A stretch of DNA of 64,000 nucleotides from Ruania rhizosphaerae (GTDB taxonomy: Bacteria; Actinomycetota; Actinomycetes; Actinomycetales; Beutenbergiaceae). The position numbers and the translations under genes are program-made. A model generated the notes under the pieces. It worked only from the letters and a program-made list of their open reading frames with translations, ran no database searches and was not told the origin of the DNA. The stretch lies in the NCBI RefSeq assembly GCF_009805705.1, contig NZ_VSMB01000007.1:124001-188000 (forward strand). The letters run 5' to 3'. Shown here piece after piece: positions 10,088-18,796 of this stretch; the first letter of the stretch is position 1; every line of letters starts with the position of its first letter.

Positions 10088-10801
10088 TCAGACCTCGTCA
10101 GCGGACCGTACGTCGGCACCGGGAGCATGGCGGGGCAGATCGAAGCGGTATCCCACGTTGCGCACGGTTCCGATCATCTGGTCGTGCTCGGGACCCAGCT
10201 TGGCGCGCAGGCGGCGCACGTGGACGTCCACGGTGCGGGTGCCGCCGTAGTAGTCATAGCCCCACACCTCCTGCAGCAGCTGAGCGCGGGTGAACACCCG
10301 GCCCGGGTGCTGGCTGAGGTACTTCAGCAGTTCGAACTCCTTGAACGTCAGGTCCAGGGCATCCCCGCGCAGTCGCGCGGTGTACCCGCTCGCGTCGATC
10401 GTCAGGTCGCCGGCCTCGATCTGTTCCGGGTCGTCATCGCCGGCAGCGAGCTGGCTACGGCCCACCACCAGTCGCAGACGAGCATCCACCTCGGCCGGAC
10501 CAGCGGCGGCCAGCACGATGTCGTGCGCCCCCCAGTCGGGCCGGACCACCGACAATCCGCCCTCGCCGAGGACGAGGACCACCGGGACCTCCATCCCGGT
10601 CGAGCGCATCAGCTGGCAGGTCGCGCGGGCCCGGGCAAGATCGTGCCTGGCGTCGATGAGTACCACCTCGGACTCGGGTGCCTCCAGCAGAGCCGCCGGC
10701 TCGTTCGGCACCACCCGCACGCGGTGGCTCAGCAGCGTCAGTGCAGGCAGCACCCGCGCGGACCCTCCGGCTTCCTGGGTCAGCAGAAGAAGGTCGACCA
10801 C
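10088..10801 (-). CDS. glnR: Nitrogen regulator GlnR (OmpR-family, orphan)
   Basis: The DNA-binding response regulator has 237 residues. The N-terminal receiver-like domain is the divergent GlnR type ([45 protein letters not shown]). The C-terminal winged helix is almost consensus ([55 protein letters not shown] in parts). GlnR in actinobacteria controls nitrogen assimilation genes and has no cognate kinase; none is seen here. I chose the GTG at 10801, which follows GGAGGAGG; the longer frame would read through the ribosome site. Confidence 0.9.
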   Translation of the reverse strand: MVDLLLLTQEAGGSARVLPALTLLSHRVRVVPNEPAALLEAPESEVVLIDARHDLARARATCQLMRSTGMEVPVVLVLGEGGLSVVRPDWGAHDIVLAAAGPAEVDARLRLVVGRSQLAAGDDDPEQIEAGDLTIDASGYTARLRGDALDLTFKEFELLKYLSQHPGRVFTRAQLLQEVWGYDYYGGTRTVDVHVRRLRAKLGPEHDQMIGTVRNVGYRFDLPRHAPGADVRSADEV

Positions 10802-10893
10802 TGCTCCTCCTCCCAGATCACTCCGACTCACTCTATTGCAGGTACGGCCCTGAGCTGTGCCGCGCTCCCCACGGCGGGCAACGACGCTCGGCA

Positions 10894-10914
10894 GGATGTG
10901 ACACGATCACATCC
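10894..10914. promoter_or_regulatory. Palindrome between glnR and a membrane-protein gene
   Basis: Perfect 8-bp arms GGATGTGA and TCACATCC are separated by CACGA. The site sits 93 bp from the glnR start and 18 bp before the divergent membrane-protein ATG, so it overlaps the latter's promoter. TGTGA/TCACA resembles a CRP half-site pair, but the spacer is five rather than six bases. The binding protein is unknown. Confidence 0.5.
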
Positions 10915-10931
10915 GTGAGGTGGATCCAGGC

Positions 10932-11660
10932 ATGATCAGCGGGACGTTCCGTGCGGTCGTCACGGCCACGGCGGCAGCGGGTATCGGCATCACCGCCTTC
11001 GGTGAGCGCGGCCTCCTCGTGGGCACCATCGCCGGGATCGTCGCGGTGTTCGCGATCGGCTGGCCCCGGCTGCTGGGCCTGCCGGCCCCGCGCGGCGCGA
11101 CCGTGGTGCTGCTGCTCACCGCAGCAGCCGCCTTCAGCGCGCTCCTCATCTGGGAGGATCTGCTCTACGTCGCCGTCGCGACCGGGCTCGGTGTGGTCGG
11201 TGCGTTCCTGCACGAGCTAACCCGACGAGACGGGCGCCCCCGGCTCGTGGAATCCGTCTCGGGTGTGGTGACGGGCGCCGTCGTGGTCTCCTCGGCAGCC
11301 GGATGGCTGGCCGTGGGCACGGGAGAAGTGGCCACTGCGCTGCTGCTGGTGGGCGCGGTGACGATCACCGCGGGCTCGGCCTGCACGGCGCTGCCCATCC
11401 CCGGCTGGCTCGGATCCGCCGCCACGATCGTCATCGCCGCCGCCGCAGGGCTGCTCGTGGGCTCCCTGCTCTCCGACCTCGGGCTGCTGGTCGGCGGGTT
11501 GGTCGGTCTCTCCTCGGGTGTCCTGATCGCCGCCGTGCACGCCCTCTTCGGCCAGTTCCCGGCGTCGGGGCGTCCGACGGCCGCGCTCGCCGCCGCGATG
11601 CTGCCGGTGGCCGTGGCCGGGGTGCCGGTCTACGTGCTCGGGCGCGTGCTGCTGGGCTGA
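10932..11660 (+). CDS. Polytopic membrane protein of unknown function
   Basis: The protein has 242 residues, almost entirely hydrophobic, with seven or eight predicted membrane segments and one short polar loop (HELTRRDGRPRLVE). I see no catalytic or transport motif. I prefer the ATG at 10932 over the GTG at 10920 because GAGGTG lies at ribosome-site distance from the ATG. It is divergent from glnR, and similar permease-like genes are often found beside glnR in actinobacteria, but no function can be assigned. Confidence 0.7.
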   Translation: MISGTFRAVVTATAAAGIGITAFGERGLLVGTIAGIVAVFAIGWPRLLGLPAPRGATVVLLLTAAAAFSALLIWEDLLYVAVATGLGVVGAFLHELTRRDGRPRLVESVSGVVTGAVVVSSAAGWLAVGTGEVATALLLVGAVTITAGSACTALPIPGWLGSAATIVIAAAAGLLVGSLLSDLGLLVGGLVGLSSGVLIAAVHALFGQFPASGRPTAALAAAMLPVAVAGVPVYVLGRVLLG

Positions 11661-11690
11661 GCGGTGAGCCGGTGGGTCAGCCTGCGCGAG

Positions 11691-11703
11691 TAGCATCGCC
11701 TGC
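11691..11703 (+). promoter_or_regulatory. Apparent leaderless -10 element for the nitrobindin-like gene
   Basis: TAGCAT at 11691-11696 is followed by seven bases and then the ATG at 11704, with no ribosome site between. Transcription would begin at or next to the start codon. No clear -35 is visible. Confidence 0.5.
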
Positions 11704-12270
11704 ATGAGTTTCGCCATCCCCGAAGGCCTCGCCCCGGAGACCTACCCGATCGCCTGGCTGGTCGGCACCTGGCGCGGCCCCGGATTCCTCGGTTACCCGG
11801 GCATCGACGAGCAGCCGATCCTGGTGGAGGCCACGTTCTCCTCAGACGGCGGCCCCTACCTCGCGTACAGCGCCACCACCTGGCTGCTGGAGAACCCGCC
11901 CGCCTCCCTGGAGGGGGAGATCGACGTCGCAGCGATGCAGGCGGGACAGGTGTGGGCCACCGAGTCGGGCCACTGGCGCGTTCCCCCGCAGGAGAACTCC
12001 GCTACCGAAGCAGACCCGCCGCGCACCGACCTGGAGGTCCTGCTCACCGAGCCCACCGGTCACGCCAGCGTCTACCTCGGCGTCGCCCAGGGGCCGCGGG
12101 TCTCGCTGGCCACCGACCTGATCGCCCGGACCGCCTCCGCCGCCGAGATCACAGCCGCACGCCGGATGTACGGACTGGTCAACTCTGAGCTGATGTGGGC
12201 CACCGATCTCGCCGCATTCGGCCACGAGATGCAGTCCTACTCCTCCGGGCGGCTGCAGCGGCAGGAGTGA
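11704..12270 (+). CDS. FABP/nitrobindin-like beta-barrel protein lacking the heme His
   Basis: The protein has 188 residues. It has the family's N-terminal GTWRGPG motif (residues 21-27) and the expected short beta-barrel pattern. Actinobacterial nitrobindins bind heme through a histidine near the C terminus in an HLSARL-type motif. Here the matching stretch reads MQSYSSGRLQR, with Tyr179 at the His position. A His lies five residues earlier (His174) but is out of register. The protein may therefore not bind heme in the normal way. It sits alone between a membrane protein and ygfZ and seems to have its own leaderless promoter. Confidence 0.85.
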   Translation: MSFAIPEGLAPETYPIAWLVGTWRGPGFLGYPGIDEQPILVEATFSSDGGPYLAYSATTWLLENPPASLEGEIDVAAMQAGQVWATESGHWRVPPQENSATEADPPRTDLEVLLTEPTGHASVYLGVAQGPRVSLATDLIARTASAAEITAARRMYGLVNSELMWATDLAAFGHEMQSYSSGRLQRQE

Positions 12271-12304
12271 GGGGCGGACAGAACTGACGGTTCAGGGCGC
12301 GTGC

Positions 12305-12320
12305 GTGCCACATCTGGCAC
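12305..12320. promoter_or_regulatory. Short inverted repeat upstream of ygfZ
   Basis: GTGCCA and TGGCAC (6-bp arms) flank CATC, 66 bp before the ygfZ ATG. It is a candidate operator, but the arms are short and could arise by chance. Confidence 0.3.
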
Positions 12321-12385
12321 AGACTTTCCCACAGCCGTCAGGTGTGTCCGGGAATGCTGACTCCGCCACCTGCATTGAGGAGAAC

Positions 12386-13495
12386 ATGAGCCTGCTGAAC
12401 CGACCTGGAGCGGTCGCCGCCGCCGGTCCCGACACCGGTGTGGCCGCGCACTACGGCAACCCCGTGACCGAGCAGCGCGCCCTCGAACGCGGGATCGGGG
12501 TGGTCGACCTCTCCCACCTGGGCGTGGTCACCGTGACCGGACCGGACCGGCTCACCTGGCTGAACACGCTCTCCTCGCAGGTGATCGACCTCACTCCCGG
12601 TGCCGGGACCGAACTGCTGCTGCTCGACCCGAACGGACGCATCCAGCACGCGGCCGCCGTCACCGACGACGGTCAGACGGCCTGGCTGATCACCGAGACC
12701 GAGCACACCCAGGCCCTGGCCGACTTCCTGGACTCGATGCGGTTCATGCTCCGGGTCGAGGTCGCGGTCCGGGGGGATGCCGCCGTACTCGGCACCACCA
12801 CGGACGGACCCGACCTCAGCTCCCTCGCCGAGACGCCCCTGGCCCACGACGGGTCTGCGCTGACCTGGAGCGACCCGTGGCCGGCCACGGCCCCCGGCTC
12901 CACCCGGTACGGACCGGCCGAGGAGGAGCACCCCGGCAACCAGTGGCACCCCCGCCTGCACCTGGTCGGCCGCGACCAGGTCGAGCAGATCGTCGCCGCG
13001 GCCGAGGGCGCCGGTGCCCGGCTCGCCGGAGCCTGGGCATGGGAGGCGTTGCGCGTGGCCGCATGGCGCCCCCGCCTGGCACGCGAGGTCGACGAGCGCA
13101 CGATCCCGCACGAGCTGGACTGGCTGCGCACCGCGGTCCACCTGGACAAGGGCTGCTACCGCGGGCAGGAGACGATCGCGCGCGTGTTCAACCTGGGGCG
13201 GCCGCCCCGGCGCCTGGTGATGCTGCACCTCGACGGCAGTGAGCACGTCCTGCCCGAGGTGGGCGACGCCGTCAGCCTGGGTGAGCGGGCCGTGGGAAGG
13301 GTGACCTCCGTGGTGCGCCACCACGAGCTCGGACCGGTCGCGCTCGCGGTGATCAAGCGCTCCGTCGACCCCACCGCCGAGCTCATCGCAGGATCGATCG
13401 CCGCCGCCCAGGAGGTCGTCGTCGGCCCTGAGGGTCAGGGCACCGGGAGGCCCGAACAGGCTCCCGCAACGGGCTTGCGCCGCCGGACCCTCTGA
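12386..13495 (+). CDS. ygfZ: Folate-binding YgfZ/GcvT-like iron-sulfur assembly protein
   Basis: This tetrahydrofolate-dependent protein supports iron-sulfur cluster assembly or repair and resembles the T protein of glycine cleavage. It has 369 residues. The family signature K-G-C-Y-x-G-Q-E is exact (DKGCYRGQETIARV at about 255-268), with the N-terminal GIGVVDLSHLGVVTVTGPDR block. The ATG at 12386 follows GAGGAGA; the longer upstream frame adds unconserved sequence. The FUSC gene starts four bases after its stop, so they probably share a transcript. Confidence 0.92.
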   Translation: MSLLNRPGAVAAAGPDTGVAAHYGNPVTEQRALERGIGVVDLSHLGVVTVTGPDRLTWLNTLSSQVIDLTPGAGTELLLLDPNGRIQHAAAVTDDGQTAWLITETEHTQALADFLDSMRFMLRVEVAVRGDAAVLGTTTDGPDLSSLAETPLAHDGSALTWSDPWPATAPGSTRYGPAEEEHPGNQWHPRLHLVGRDQVEQIVAAAEGAGARLAGAWAWEALRVAAWRPRLAREVDERTIPHELDWLRTAVHLDKGCYRGQETIARVFNLGRPPRRLVMLHLDGSEHVLPEVGDAVSLGERAVGRVTSVVRHHELGPVALAVIKRSVDPTAELIAGSIAAAQEVVVGPEGQGTGRPEQAPATGLRRRTL

Positions 13496-13499
13496 GCCG

Positions 13500-14687
13500 A
13501 TGCCGGCCGGCCCGTCGAGCCCCGACAGCCTGAACGGCCCCAGGCCGCCGGTCCGGTCACGTGGGCGGATCAGGGCTGCACGTGCAGGGCTCTCGGGCAG
13601 GTTGCGGCGCGGGGGGCGACGGTTGCGCGGTGACGCCTGGCCGATCGTCACCGGGGCGCTCGCGGCCGGGGCCGCCTACGGCATCGCCCACTGGGTGGTC
13701 GGTCACGAGATCCCCATGTTCGCGGCCATCGCCGCCTGGGTCTCGCTCGGCTTCAGCGCCGACCGCCGTCCCCGCAAGGTGGCCGAACTCGCCCTCGGCG
13801 TCACTGTCGGTGTGGCCGCCGGGGAGGTCGTCGGGGCGGTCATCGGTTCCGGCCCGGTGCAGATCTTCGTGGTCCTCGCCGCCGCAGTGGCCGTCGCCCG
13901 GCTCATCGACGGCGCCGCGATGCTGGCCATGCAGGCCGGGGTGCAGTCCGTCGTGGTCATCGCGCTGCCACCCACCCTCGGAGGAGACGGCATCGGCCGC
14001 TGGCTGGACGCGCTCATCGGCGGCGCGCTCGCCCTGCTGGTCGCCTCGCTGCTGCCGATCGACGTCCGCCGCCGTGCCCGCAACCTCGCCTCCTCGGGAC
14101 TCACCGAGGTCTCCCTCACTCTTGCCGACGTCGCCCGCGGTATCCGCACCGGCGACGAGGAGACCGTCGACGACGCCCTCACCCGGGCCCGCGGCTCCCA
14201 AGGCGTGATCGACGAGTGGAGCACCCTGGTACGCGATGCACTCGCCGCCACCCGGTTCACCCCCAGCCGGCTGCGGCACGATGCCGACCTGCTGCGGCTG
14301 CAGCGCGCCGCCACCCTGTGCGACCGGGCCATGCGCAACACCCGCGTCATCACCCGCCGCGCCTGGACCGCCGCGCAGGAGATGACCGAGCAGGAGCGGC
14401 TCGCACGTTTGCTCGCCACCCTCTCCCAGTCCGCCGCCGACCTGGCCTTCGCGCTCGGCTCCGGGTCCGAGCCCTCCGGGCTGCGGCACCAGCTGCTCGC
14501 CGTCGCGGCCGAGCTCGACCCGCCGACGTTCACCGGCTGGCGCGCCCAGACCCTGGTGGTGCTGATGCGCTCCCTCGTGGTGGACCTGCTGGAGATGACC
14601 GGGATGTCCGCCGAGCAGGCCCGCCGTGCACTCGCCGAGATCGGTCCGGACGTCGAGGACGATCTGCCTCCTAGGCTGACCGGATGA
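13500..14687 (+). CDS. FUSC-family membrane protein (putative aromatic acid exporter)
   Basis: The protein has 395 residues. A very basic N terminus of 45 residues leads into about six membrane segments (roughly 50-185), with AAIAAWVSLGFSADRRPRKVAELALG matching the FUSC/ArAE conserved loop. A long cytoplasmic helical domain with many Arg residues follows (residues 190-390). Related proteins export aromatic carboxylates or are of unknown substrate. The last four bases overlap the start of the threonine aldolase gene. Confidence 0.75.
   Translation: MPAGPSSPDSLNGPRPPVRSRGRIRAARAGLSGRLRRGGRRLRGDAWPIVTGALAAGAAYGIAHWVVGHEIPMFAAIAAWVSLGFSADRRPRKVAELALGVTVGVAAGEVVGAVIGSGPVQIFVVLAAAVAVARLIDGAAMLAMQAGVQSVVVIALPPTLGGDGIGRWLDALIGGALALLVASLLPIDVRRRARNLASSGLTEVSLTLADVARGIRTGDEETVDDALTRARGSQGVIDEWSTLVRDALAATRFTPSRLRHDADLLRLQRAATLCDRAMRNTRVITRRAWTAAQEMTEQERLARLLATLSQSAADLAFALGSGSEPSGLRHQLLAVAAELDPPTFTGWRAQTLVVLMRSLVVDLLEMTGMSAEQARRALAEIGPDVEDDLPPRLTG
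14672..14683 (+). promoter_or_regulatory. Leaderless -10 for the threonine aldolase gene, inside the FUSC gene
   Basis: TAGGCT at 14672-14677 is six bases before the ATG at 14684 and there is no ribosome site. This would give the aldolase its own leaderless transcript even though it overlaps the FUSC gene. Confidence 0.5.
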
Positions 14688-15721
14688 TCCAGCTTGCTTC
14701 CGACAACTACGCGCCCCTGCACCCGGAGGTACTCGAGGCGCTCGCAGCCGTGGGCAGCGCGCCGGCCCCGGCGTACGGGGCTGACCCGCTGACGGCGTCC
14801 CTTGCCGACGTCGTCCGCCTCACCTTCTCCGAGCGCGCCCAGGTGTATCCGGTGCTCACTGGCACCGGCGCGAATGTCGTCGCCCTGACCTCGATGCTTC
14901 CCCGGTGGGGTGCGGTGATCGCCACCGAGCGTGCTCACCTGCACACCGATGAGAACGGTGCACCCGAACGGGTCGGTGGCATCAAGGTGCTCCCGGTCCC
15001 CGCGGCCGATGCCCGCCTCACGCCGGAGGCCATCGCTCGCTACGCCGCCGACCTGGGGGACGTGCACCGCGCCCAGCCGCTGGCCGTCTCCCTCACGCAA
15101 GCCACCGAACTGGGGACGGTCTACACCCCGGACGAGGTGCGGGCCGTGGCCGAGGCGGCCCACGCCGTCGGGATGGCGGTGCATATGGACGGATCCCGGC
15201 TGGCGAACGCGGCCGCCTCGCTCGGACTGGGCCTGCGGGAGATCACCGCCGACTGCGGCGTGGACGTGGTCTCCTTCGGCGGCACCAAGAACGGCGCCGC
15301 GCTCGCTGAGGCGGTCCTCGTACTGAATCCGGACGCGGTCTCCGGGGTGGAGATGGTGCGCAAGGCGAGTATGCAGCTGGCCTCGAAGCAGCGCTACGTG
15401 GCCGCCCAACTGCTCGCCCTACTGGGCGGACCCGACCCGCTGTGGCGACGTAACGCCACCCACGCCAACGCGATGGCGAGACGGCTGCGGGAGGCGAGCT
15501 CCGCCGTCGCTGGGGTGCGGGTGACGCAGCCGACGGAGGCGAACGTGGTGTTCGCGACCGTGCCGCGCACGCTGGCGGCCGCGCTCCGGGAGGAGTTCAC
15601 CTTCTACGACTGGGGGCCGGGCGAGGAGCCGGATCGGGTGGAGGTGCGGTGGATGTGCTCTTGGGACACCCGCCGGGAGGACGTGGATGCGTTCACGCGG
15701 CGACTGGCCGCGCTCGCGTAG
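14684..15721 (+). CDS. ltaE: Low-specificity threonine aldolase (PLP enzyme)
   Basis: This enzyme cleaves L-threonine or allo-threonine to glycine and acetaldehyde. It has 345 residues and fold-type I features: a Gly-rich phosphate-binding loop (TGTGANVVAL), HMDGSRLANA with the PLP-pyridine Asp, and the Schiff-base lysine in SFGGTKNGA. Its product glycine links to the folate-related ygfZ upstream only loosely. The start overlaps the FUSC stop by ATGA. The allelic specificity (L, D or allo) cannot be told from sequence. Confidence 0.85.
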   Translation: MIQLASDNYAPLHPEVLEALAAVGSAPAPAYGADPLTASLADVVRLTFSERAQVYPVLTGTGANVVALTSMLPRWGAVIATERAHLHTDENGAPERVGGIKVLPVPAADARLTPEAIARYAADLGDVHRAQPLAVSLTQATELGTVYTPDEVRAVAEAAHAVGMAVHMDGSRLANAAASLGLGLREITADCGVDVVSFGGTKNGAALAEAVLVLNPDAVSGVEMVRKASMQLASKQRYVAAQLLALLGGPDPLWRRNATHANAMARRLREASSAVAGVRVTQPTEANVVFATVPRTLAAALREEFTFYDWGPGEEPDRVEVRWMCSWDTRREDVDAFTRRLAALA

Positions 15722-15731
15722 GCTCAGATCC
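15719..15731 (+). promoter_or_regulatory. Leaderless -10 for the DUF2516 gene
   Basis: TAGGCT at 15719-15724 begins inside the aldolase stop codon and lies seven bases before the GTG at 15732. It is the same hexamer and spacing as in front of the aldolase, again with no ribosome site. Confidence 0.5.
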
Positions 15732-16040
15732 GTGATCGCGCTCATCCAGTTCTACGTCTTCCTGCTCCTCGGCTTCTCGGCGATGGCGCTCGCCCTGTGG
15801 GCGCTCATCGACGCCGCGATCCGGCCGACTCAGGCGTTCGTCAGCGCGGACAAGCGGACGAAGGTGTTCTGGCTGGCGATGTCCGGGGGTGCGACGCTGC
15901 TCGCGTGGCTGGCGGTGGTCGGTGCGTTCTCCGGTCTGCTGTTCAGCCTGATCGCCGGTGTGATGGCCGGGGTGTACCTCGCCGATGTGCGCCCGGCGGT
16001 CCGCGACTACGGATCGCGTGGCGGTTCCAGCCCGTGGTGA
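15732..16040 (+). CDS. DUF2516 small membrane protein
   Basis: The protein has 102 residues and about three membrane segments (LIQFYVFLLLGFSAMALALW; VFWLAMSGGATLLAWLAVV; LLFSLIAGVMAGVYLAD). The conserved DADKRTK-like polar turn (SADKRTKVFW) and YLADVRPAV ending fit the actinobacterial DUF2516 family of unknown function. GTG 15732 is chosen because the -10 is directly upstream. Its stop overlaps the asparaginase start, as GTGA. Confidence 0.8.
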   Translation: MIALIQFYVFLLLGFSAMALALWALIDAAIRPTQAFVSADKRTKVFWLAMSGGATLLAWLAVVGAFSGLLFSLIAGVMAGVYLADVRPAVRDYGSRGGSSPW

Positions 16041-17023
16041 GCCGTCCCGCACCCGGTGAGGTGCTGGTGTGGGTGGTGCGCGGGCAGATGGTCGAATCGG
16101 TGCACACCGGGCACCTGGTGGCTCTGGACGCGTCGGGGCGGGACGTGCTGCGCCTGGGGGAGCCGGAGCAGCAGATCTACCCCCGCTCGTGCCTGAAGCC
16201 GCTGCAGGCGGTGGGGATGCTCCGTGCCGGGGTGTCCCTCACCACTGATCAGCTGGCGCTGGCATGTGCCTCCCACAATGGTGAGGAGCGGCACCGGGAG
16301 GTCACACTCGGCATCCTGGAGTCGGTGGGGCTGGACGCTACGGCGCTGGCGAACACACCCGACCTGCCGCTCGAACCGGCCGCTGCGTTGGCGTGGCAGC
16401 GGGGTGGTCGCGGACCTGAGCCGATCGCGCAGAACTGTTCCGGCAAGCATGCGGCGATGGTGGCCACCTGCGTGGCGGCCGGCTGGCCGGTGGCCGGGTA
16501 TCTCGACGCTGAGCACCCGCTGCAGCGGCATCTTCTCGCCGTGATCGCCGAACTGACCCAGGTGGCGCCGGCCCACGTGGCCGTGGACGGGTGCGGGGCG
16601 CCGCAGCCGGCGACGACGGTGCGCGGCCTGGCCGGCGCATTCGCCCGGATCGCTGCCGCCGAGGAGGGGACGGTCGAGCACCGGGTGGCGGAGGCGATGC
16701 GAGCCCACCCGTTCCTGGTGGCCGGTACCGGGCGGGAGGACACCGAGGCCATGCGCGCGGTGCCGGGGTTGATCCTCAAGGGCGGGGCCGACGGGGTGCA
16801 CGCCGGGGCCCTACCGGACGGGCGGGCGCTCGCCTTCAAGGTCTCGGACGGCGCTGCGCGGCCCCGGCCGGTGGTGCTGGGGGCCGTGCTGCGGGAGCTG
16901 GGGGTCGAGCCCGCGGAGGACTGGGCCTGGGAGCGGGTGCCGGTGCTCGGTCACGGTGAACCGGTGGGGGCCGTGTACCCGGCTTTCGGAGCGGATGCCC
17001 TGGCGTTCGGTGGTGCGGCGTGA
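16037..17023 (+). CDS. Asparaginase (PF06089-type, thermolabile/rhizobial family)
   Basis: This enzyme hydrolyses L-asparagine to aspartate and ammonia. It has 328 residues of the family unlike E. coli AnsA/AnsB, with the characteristic [13 protein letters not shown], the S-C-x-K motif in [23 protein letters not shown] and [13 protein letters not shown]. The GTG at 16037 overlaps the DUF2516 stop (GTGA), and its own stop overlaps dtd the same way, giving a tightly coupled three-gene unit. The link between asparaginase and D-aminoacyl-tRNA deacylase is positional only. Confidence 0.85.
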   Translation: MSRPAPGEVLVWVVRGQMVESVHTGHLVALDASGRDVLRLGEPEQQIYPRSCLKPLQAVGMLRAGVSLTTDQLALACASHNGEERHREVTLGILESVGLDATALANTPDLPLEPAAALAWQRGGRGPEPIAQNCSGKHAAMVATCVAAGWPVAGYLDAEHPLQRHLLAVIAELTQVAPAHVAVDGCGAPQPATTVRGLAGAFARIAAAEEGTVEHRVAEAMRAHPFLVAGTGREDTEAMRAVPGLILKGGADGVHAGALPDGRALAFKVSDGAARPRPVVLGAVLRELGVEPAEDWAWERVPVLGHGEPVGAVYPAFGADALAFGGAA

Positions 17024-17442
17024 GGGCCGTGCTGCAACGCGTCACCCGCGCGTCGGTGACGGTGGACGGCGAGGTGGTCGGGCAGATCGGACCGGGTATC
17101 TGTGCGCTGGTGGGTGTGACGCACGAGGACACGGCCGCCCAGGCGCACACGGTGGCCCGGAAGATCGCCGAGCTGCGGATCCTGCGGAACGAGGAGTCGG
17201 TGGCCGACTCCGGCGCCGAGGTGCTCGTGGTCAGTCAGTTCACGCTGTACGGGTCCACGAAGAAGGGGCGTCGTCCGTCCTGGACAGCGGCCGCTCCCGG
17301 CCCGGTGGCCGAACCGCTGGTGGCGGCAGTGGTGGAGGCCCTGCGGGGGAGGGGCGTCACGGTGGCGACCGGGGTGTTCGGTGCCGATATGGCCGTGGAG
17401 ATGGTCAATGACGGGCCGGTGACGGTCGTGGTGGAGGCGTAG
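17020..17442 (+). CDS. dtd: D-aminoacyl-tRNA deacylase
   Basis: This enzyme clears D-amino acids and glycine mischarged onto tRNA. It has 140 residues, near the family norm of about 145. Both active-site motifs are visible: SQFTLYG (SQFT motif) and NDGPVT (the GP motif providing chiral proofreading), with KKGRRPSW between them. The GTG overlaps the asparaginase stop. Confidence 0.95.
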   Translation: MRAVLQRVTRASVTVDGEVVGQIGPGICALVGVTHEDTAAQAHTVARKIAELRILRNEESVADSGAEVLVVSQFTLYGSTKKGRRPSWTAAAPGPVAEPLVAAVVEALRGRGVTVATGVFGADMAVEMVNDGPVTVVVEA

Positions 17443-17480
17443 CAGGAGCTCCGCGGACGTCTCGGCGTTGCATTTCCTCC

Positions 17481-17522
17481 GTCGATGTGATCGGACCGGC
17501 CGGAGTACTCCTGGTTCAGACA
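17481..17522 (+). repeat. Degenerate direct repeat, left copy
   Basis: This 42-base stretch begins GTCGATGT and ends AGACA. It matches 18746-18788 at 33 of 43 aligned positions, including an exact GGCCGGAG. The two copies flank the AAA ATPase gene, with the macro-domain remnant lying just outside the right copy. Confidence 0.45.
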
Positions 17523-17532
17523 ACGCAGCAAG

Positions 17533-17582
17533 ACCATGTAATTCCTCCAGTCGGCGGTGGAATTGCATGGTATCTTCGATAC
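17533..17582 (+). promoter_or_regulatory. Operator-like inverted repeat and leaderless -10 for the AAA ATPase gene
   Basis: Arms 17533-17545 and 17559-17571 (ACCATGTAATTCC and its near complement) pair over 13 bp with one mismatch. TATCTT at 17571-17576 is six bases before the ATG at 17583. The repeat covers the -35/-10 region, a typical place for autorepression. Confidence 0.45.
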
Positions 17583-18734
17583 ATGCTGCGACGACATCAG
17601 GCGGAGCGCGAGTTGAGCGACGCGCTCAGGCGATCGCCCGTCGTTCTCCTGGTCGGCGCGCGTCAGGTCGGGAAGACGACGCTCGCGCGCAGGGTGGTAC
17701 CCGCGGGAGATCCCAACTATTTCGATCTCGAGGATCCGATCGACCTGGCGAGGCTTGACGAGCCGATGCTGGCGTTGCGTGAACTTCGCGGAACTGTCGT
17801 GATCGACGAGGTGCAGCGGCGGCCAGATCTCTTCCCAGTGCTGAGGGTATTGGCAGACCGCGACGATCACCCGGCGCGATTTCTCGTCCTGGGGAGCGCC
17901 TCCCCGGGCGCGTTGCGGCAATCGTCGGAATCGCTCGCCGGCCGCGTCGAGGTGGTCGAGCTCAGGGGCCTTGGACCGGCCGATAGAGCGCACGAGATCG
18001 ACCGTGTGTGGGTTCGCGGCGGCTATCCGCGATCGTTGCTCGCGGGTAGTGACACTGACTCGCTCCGGTGGCGAGAGTCTTATGTGCGCGCATTGGCTAG
18101 TCATGACCTTGCCGACTTCGGGCTCTCGCTGCCCGCAGCGACGATCGAGCGGTTTCTCGGCCTGGTCGCCCACCAGCAGGGCAATCTCTGGAACGCCGCG
18201 TCGATCGCGCGTGCACTCGATATGGGCGAGACCACCGCCCGCCGGTACCTGGACGGGCTCCAGGATGCGATGCTGATACGCGTGCTGTTGCCGTGGCATG
18301 CGAATCTGGGCAAGCGGCTGGTCCGGTCTCCGAAGGTGTACTTCCGGGATACCGGAATCCTTCATGCGCTCTGGGGCGGAGTTCCTGATCGGGCCGCCCT
18401 GCTGAGACACATCGGTGTCGGATCCTCCTGGGAGACGTTCGTGATCGAGGAGATCCTCCGGCGCGCTCCGGGTTATCGGCCGTACTTCTGGCGCACCAGC
18501 AATGGAGCGGAGCTTGATCTGCTGCTGGAGGGGCATGGGAAGAGGCTGGGCTTCGAGATCAAACGAGCCGACGCCCCCCGCGCGACGGTGTCGATGAGAT
18601 CCGCTCTTGCCGACCTCGATCTCGATCGGCTCTCCGTGGTGTATCCAGGAGAGCGCCGCTACGCCATCGCCGAGGGACTCGCTGCCGTGCCGCTCACCGA
18701 GATCCTCGACGTGGAGGACGTCGGCGAGCTGTAG
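17583..18734 (+). CDS. AAA+ ATPase with C-terminal DUF4143
   Basis: The protein has 383 residues. Walker A is GARQVGKTTL, Walker B is VVIDEVQRRPDL, and sensor 1 is FLVLGSASP. The DUF4143 region follows (VYFRDTGILHALWG), ending in a restriction-nuclease-like ELDLLL...GFEIKRAD pattern that in this family is usually non-catalytic. Such ATPases are common accessory genes with no settled role. The ATG at 17583 is set by the leaderless -10; longer frames upstream have no ribosome site. It has more AT-ending codons than its neighbours and is flanked by degenerate direct repeats, so it was probably acquired. Confidence 0.8.
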   Translation: MLRRHQAERELSDALRRSPVVLLVGARQVGKTTLARRVVPAGDPNYFDLEDPIDLARLDEPMLALRELRGTVVIDEVQRRPDLFPVLRVLADRDDHPARFLVLGSASPGALRQSSESLAGRVEVVELRGLGPADRAHEIDRVWVRGGYPRSLLAGSDTDSLRWRESYVRALASHDLADFGLSLPAATIERFLGLVAHQQGNLWNAASIARALDMGETTARRYLDGLQDAMLIRVLLPWHANLGKRLVRSPKVYFRDTGILHALWGGVPDRAALLRHIGVGSSWETFVIEEILRRAPGYRPYFWRTSNGAELDLLLEGHGKRLGFEIKRADAPRATVSMRSALADLDLDRLSVVYPGERRYAIAEGLAAVPLTEILDVEDVGEL

Positions 18735-18745
18735 AGTCGCGCGCT

Positions 18746-18788
18746 GTCGATGTCATCCGGCTGGCCGGAGCGCTCCCGGCTTGAGACA
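18746..18788 (+). repeat. Degenerate direct repeat, right copy
   Basis: This is the partner of 17481-17522, 12 bp after the ATPase stop codon. Shared blocks are GTCGATGT, ATC, GGCCGGAG, CTCC and AGACA in order. Confidence 0.45.
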
Positions 18789-18796
18789 GTGGTTCG

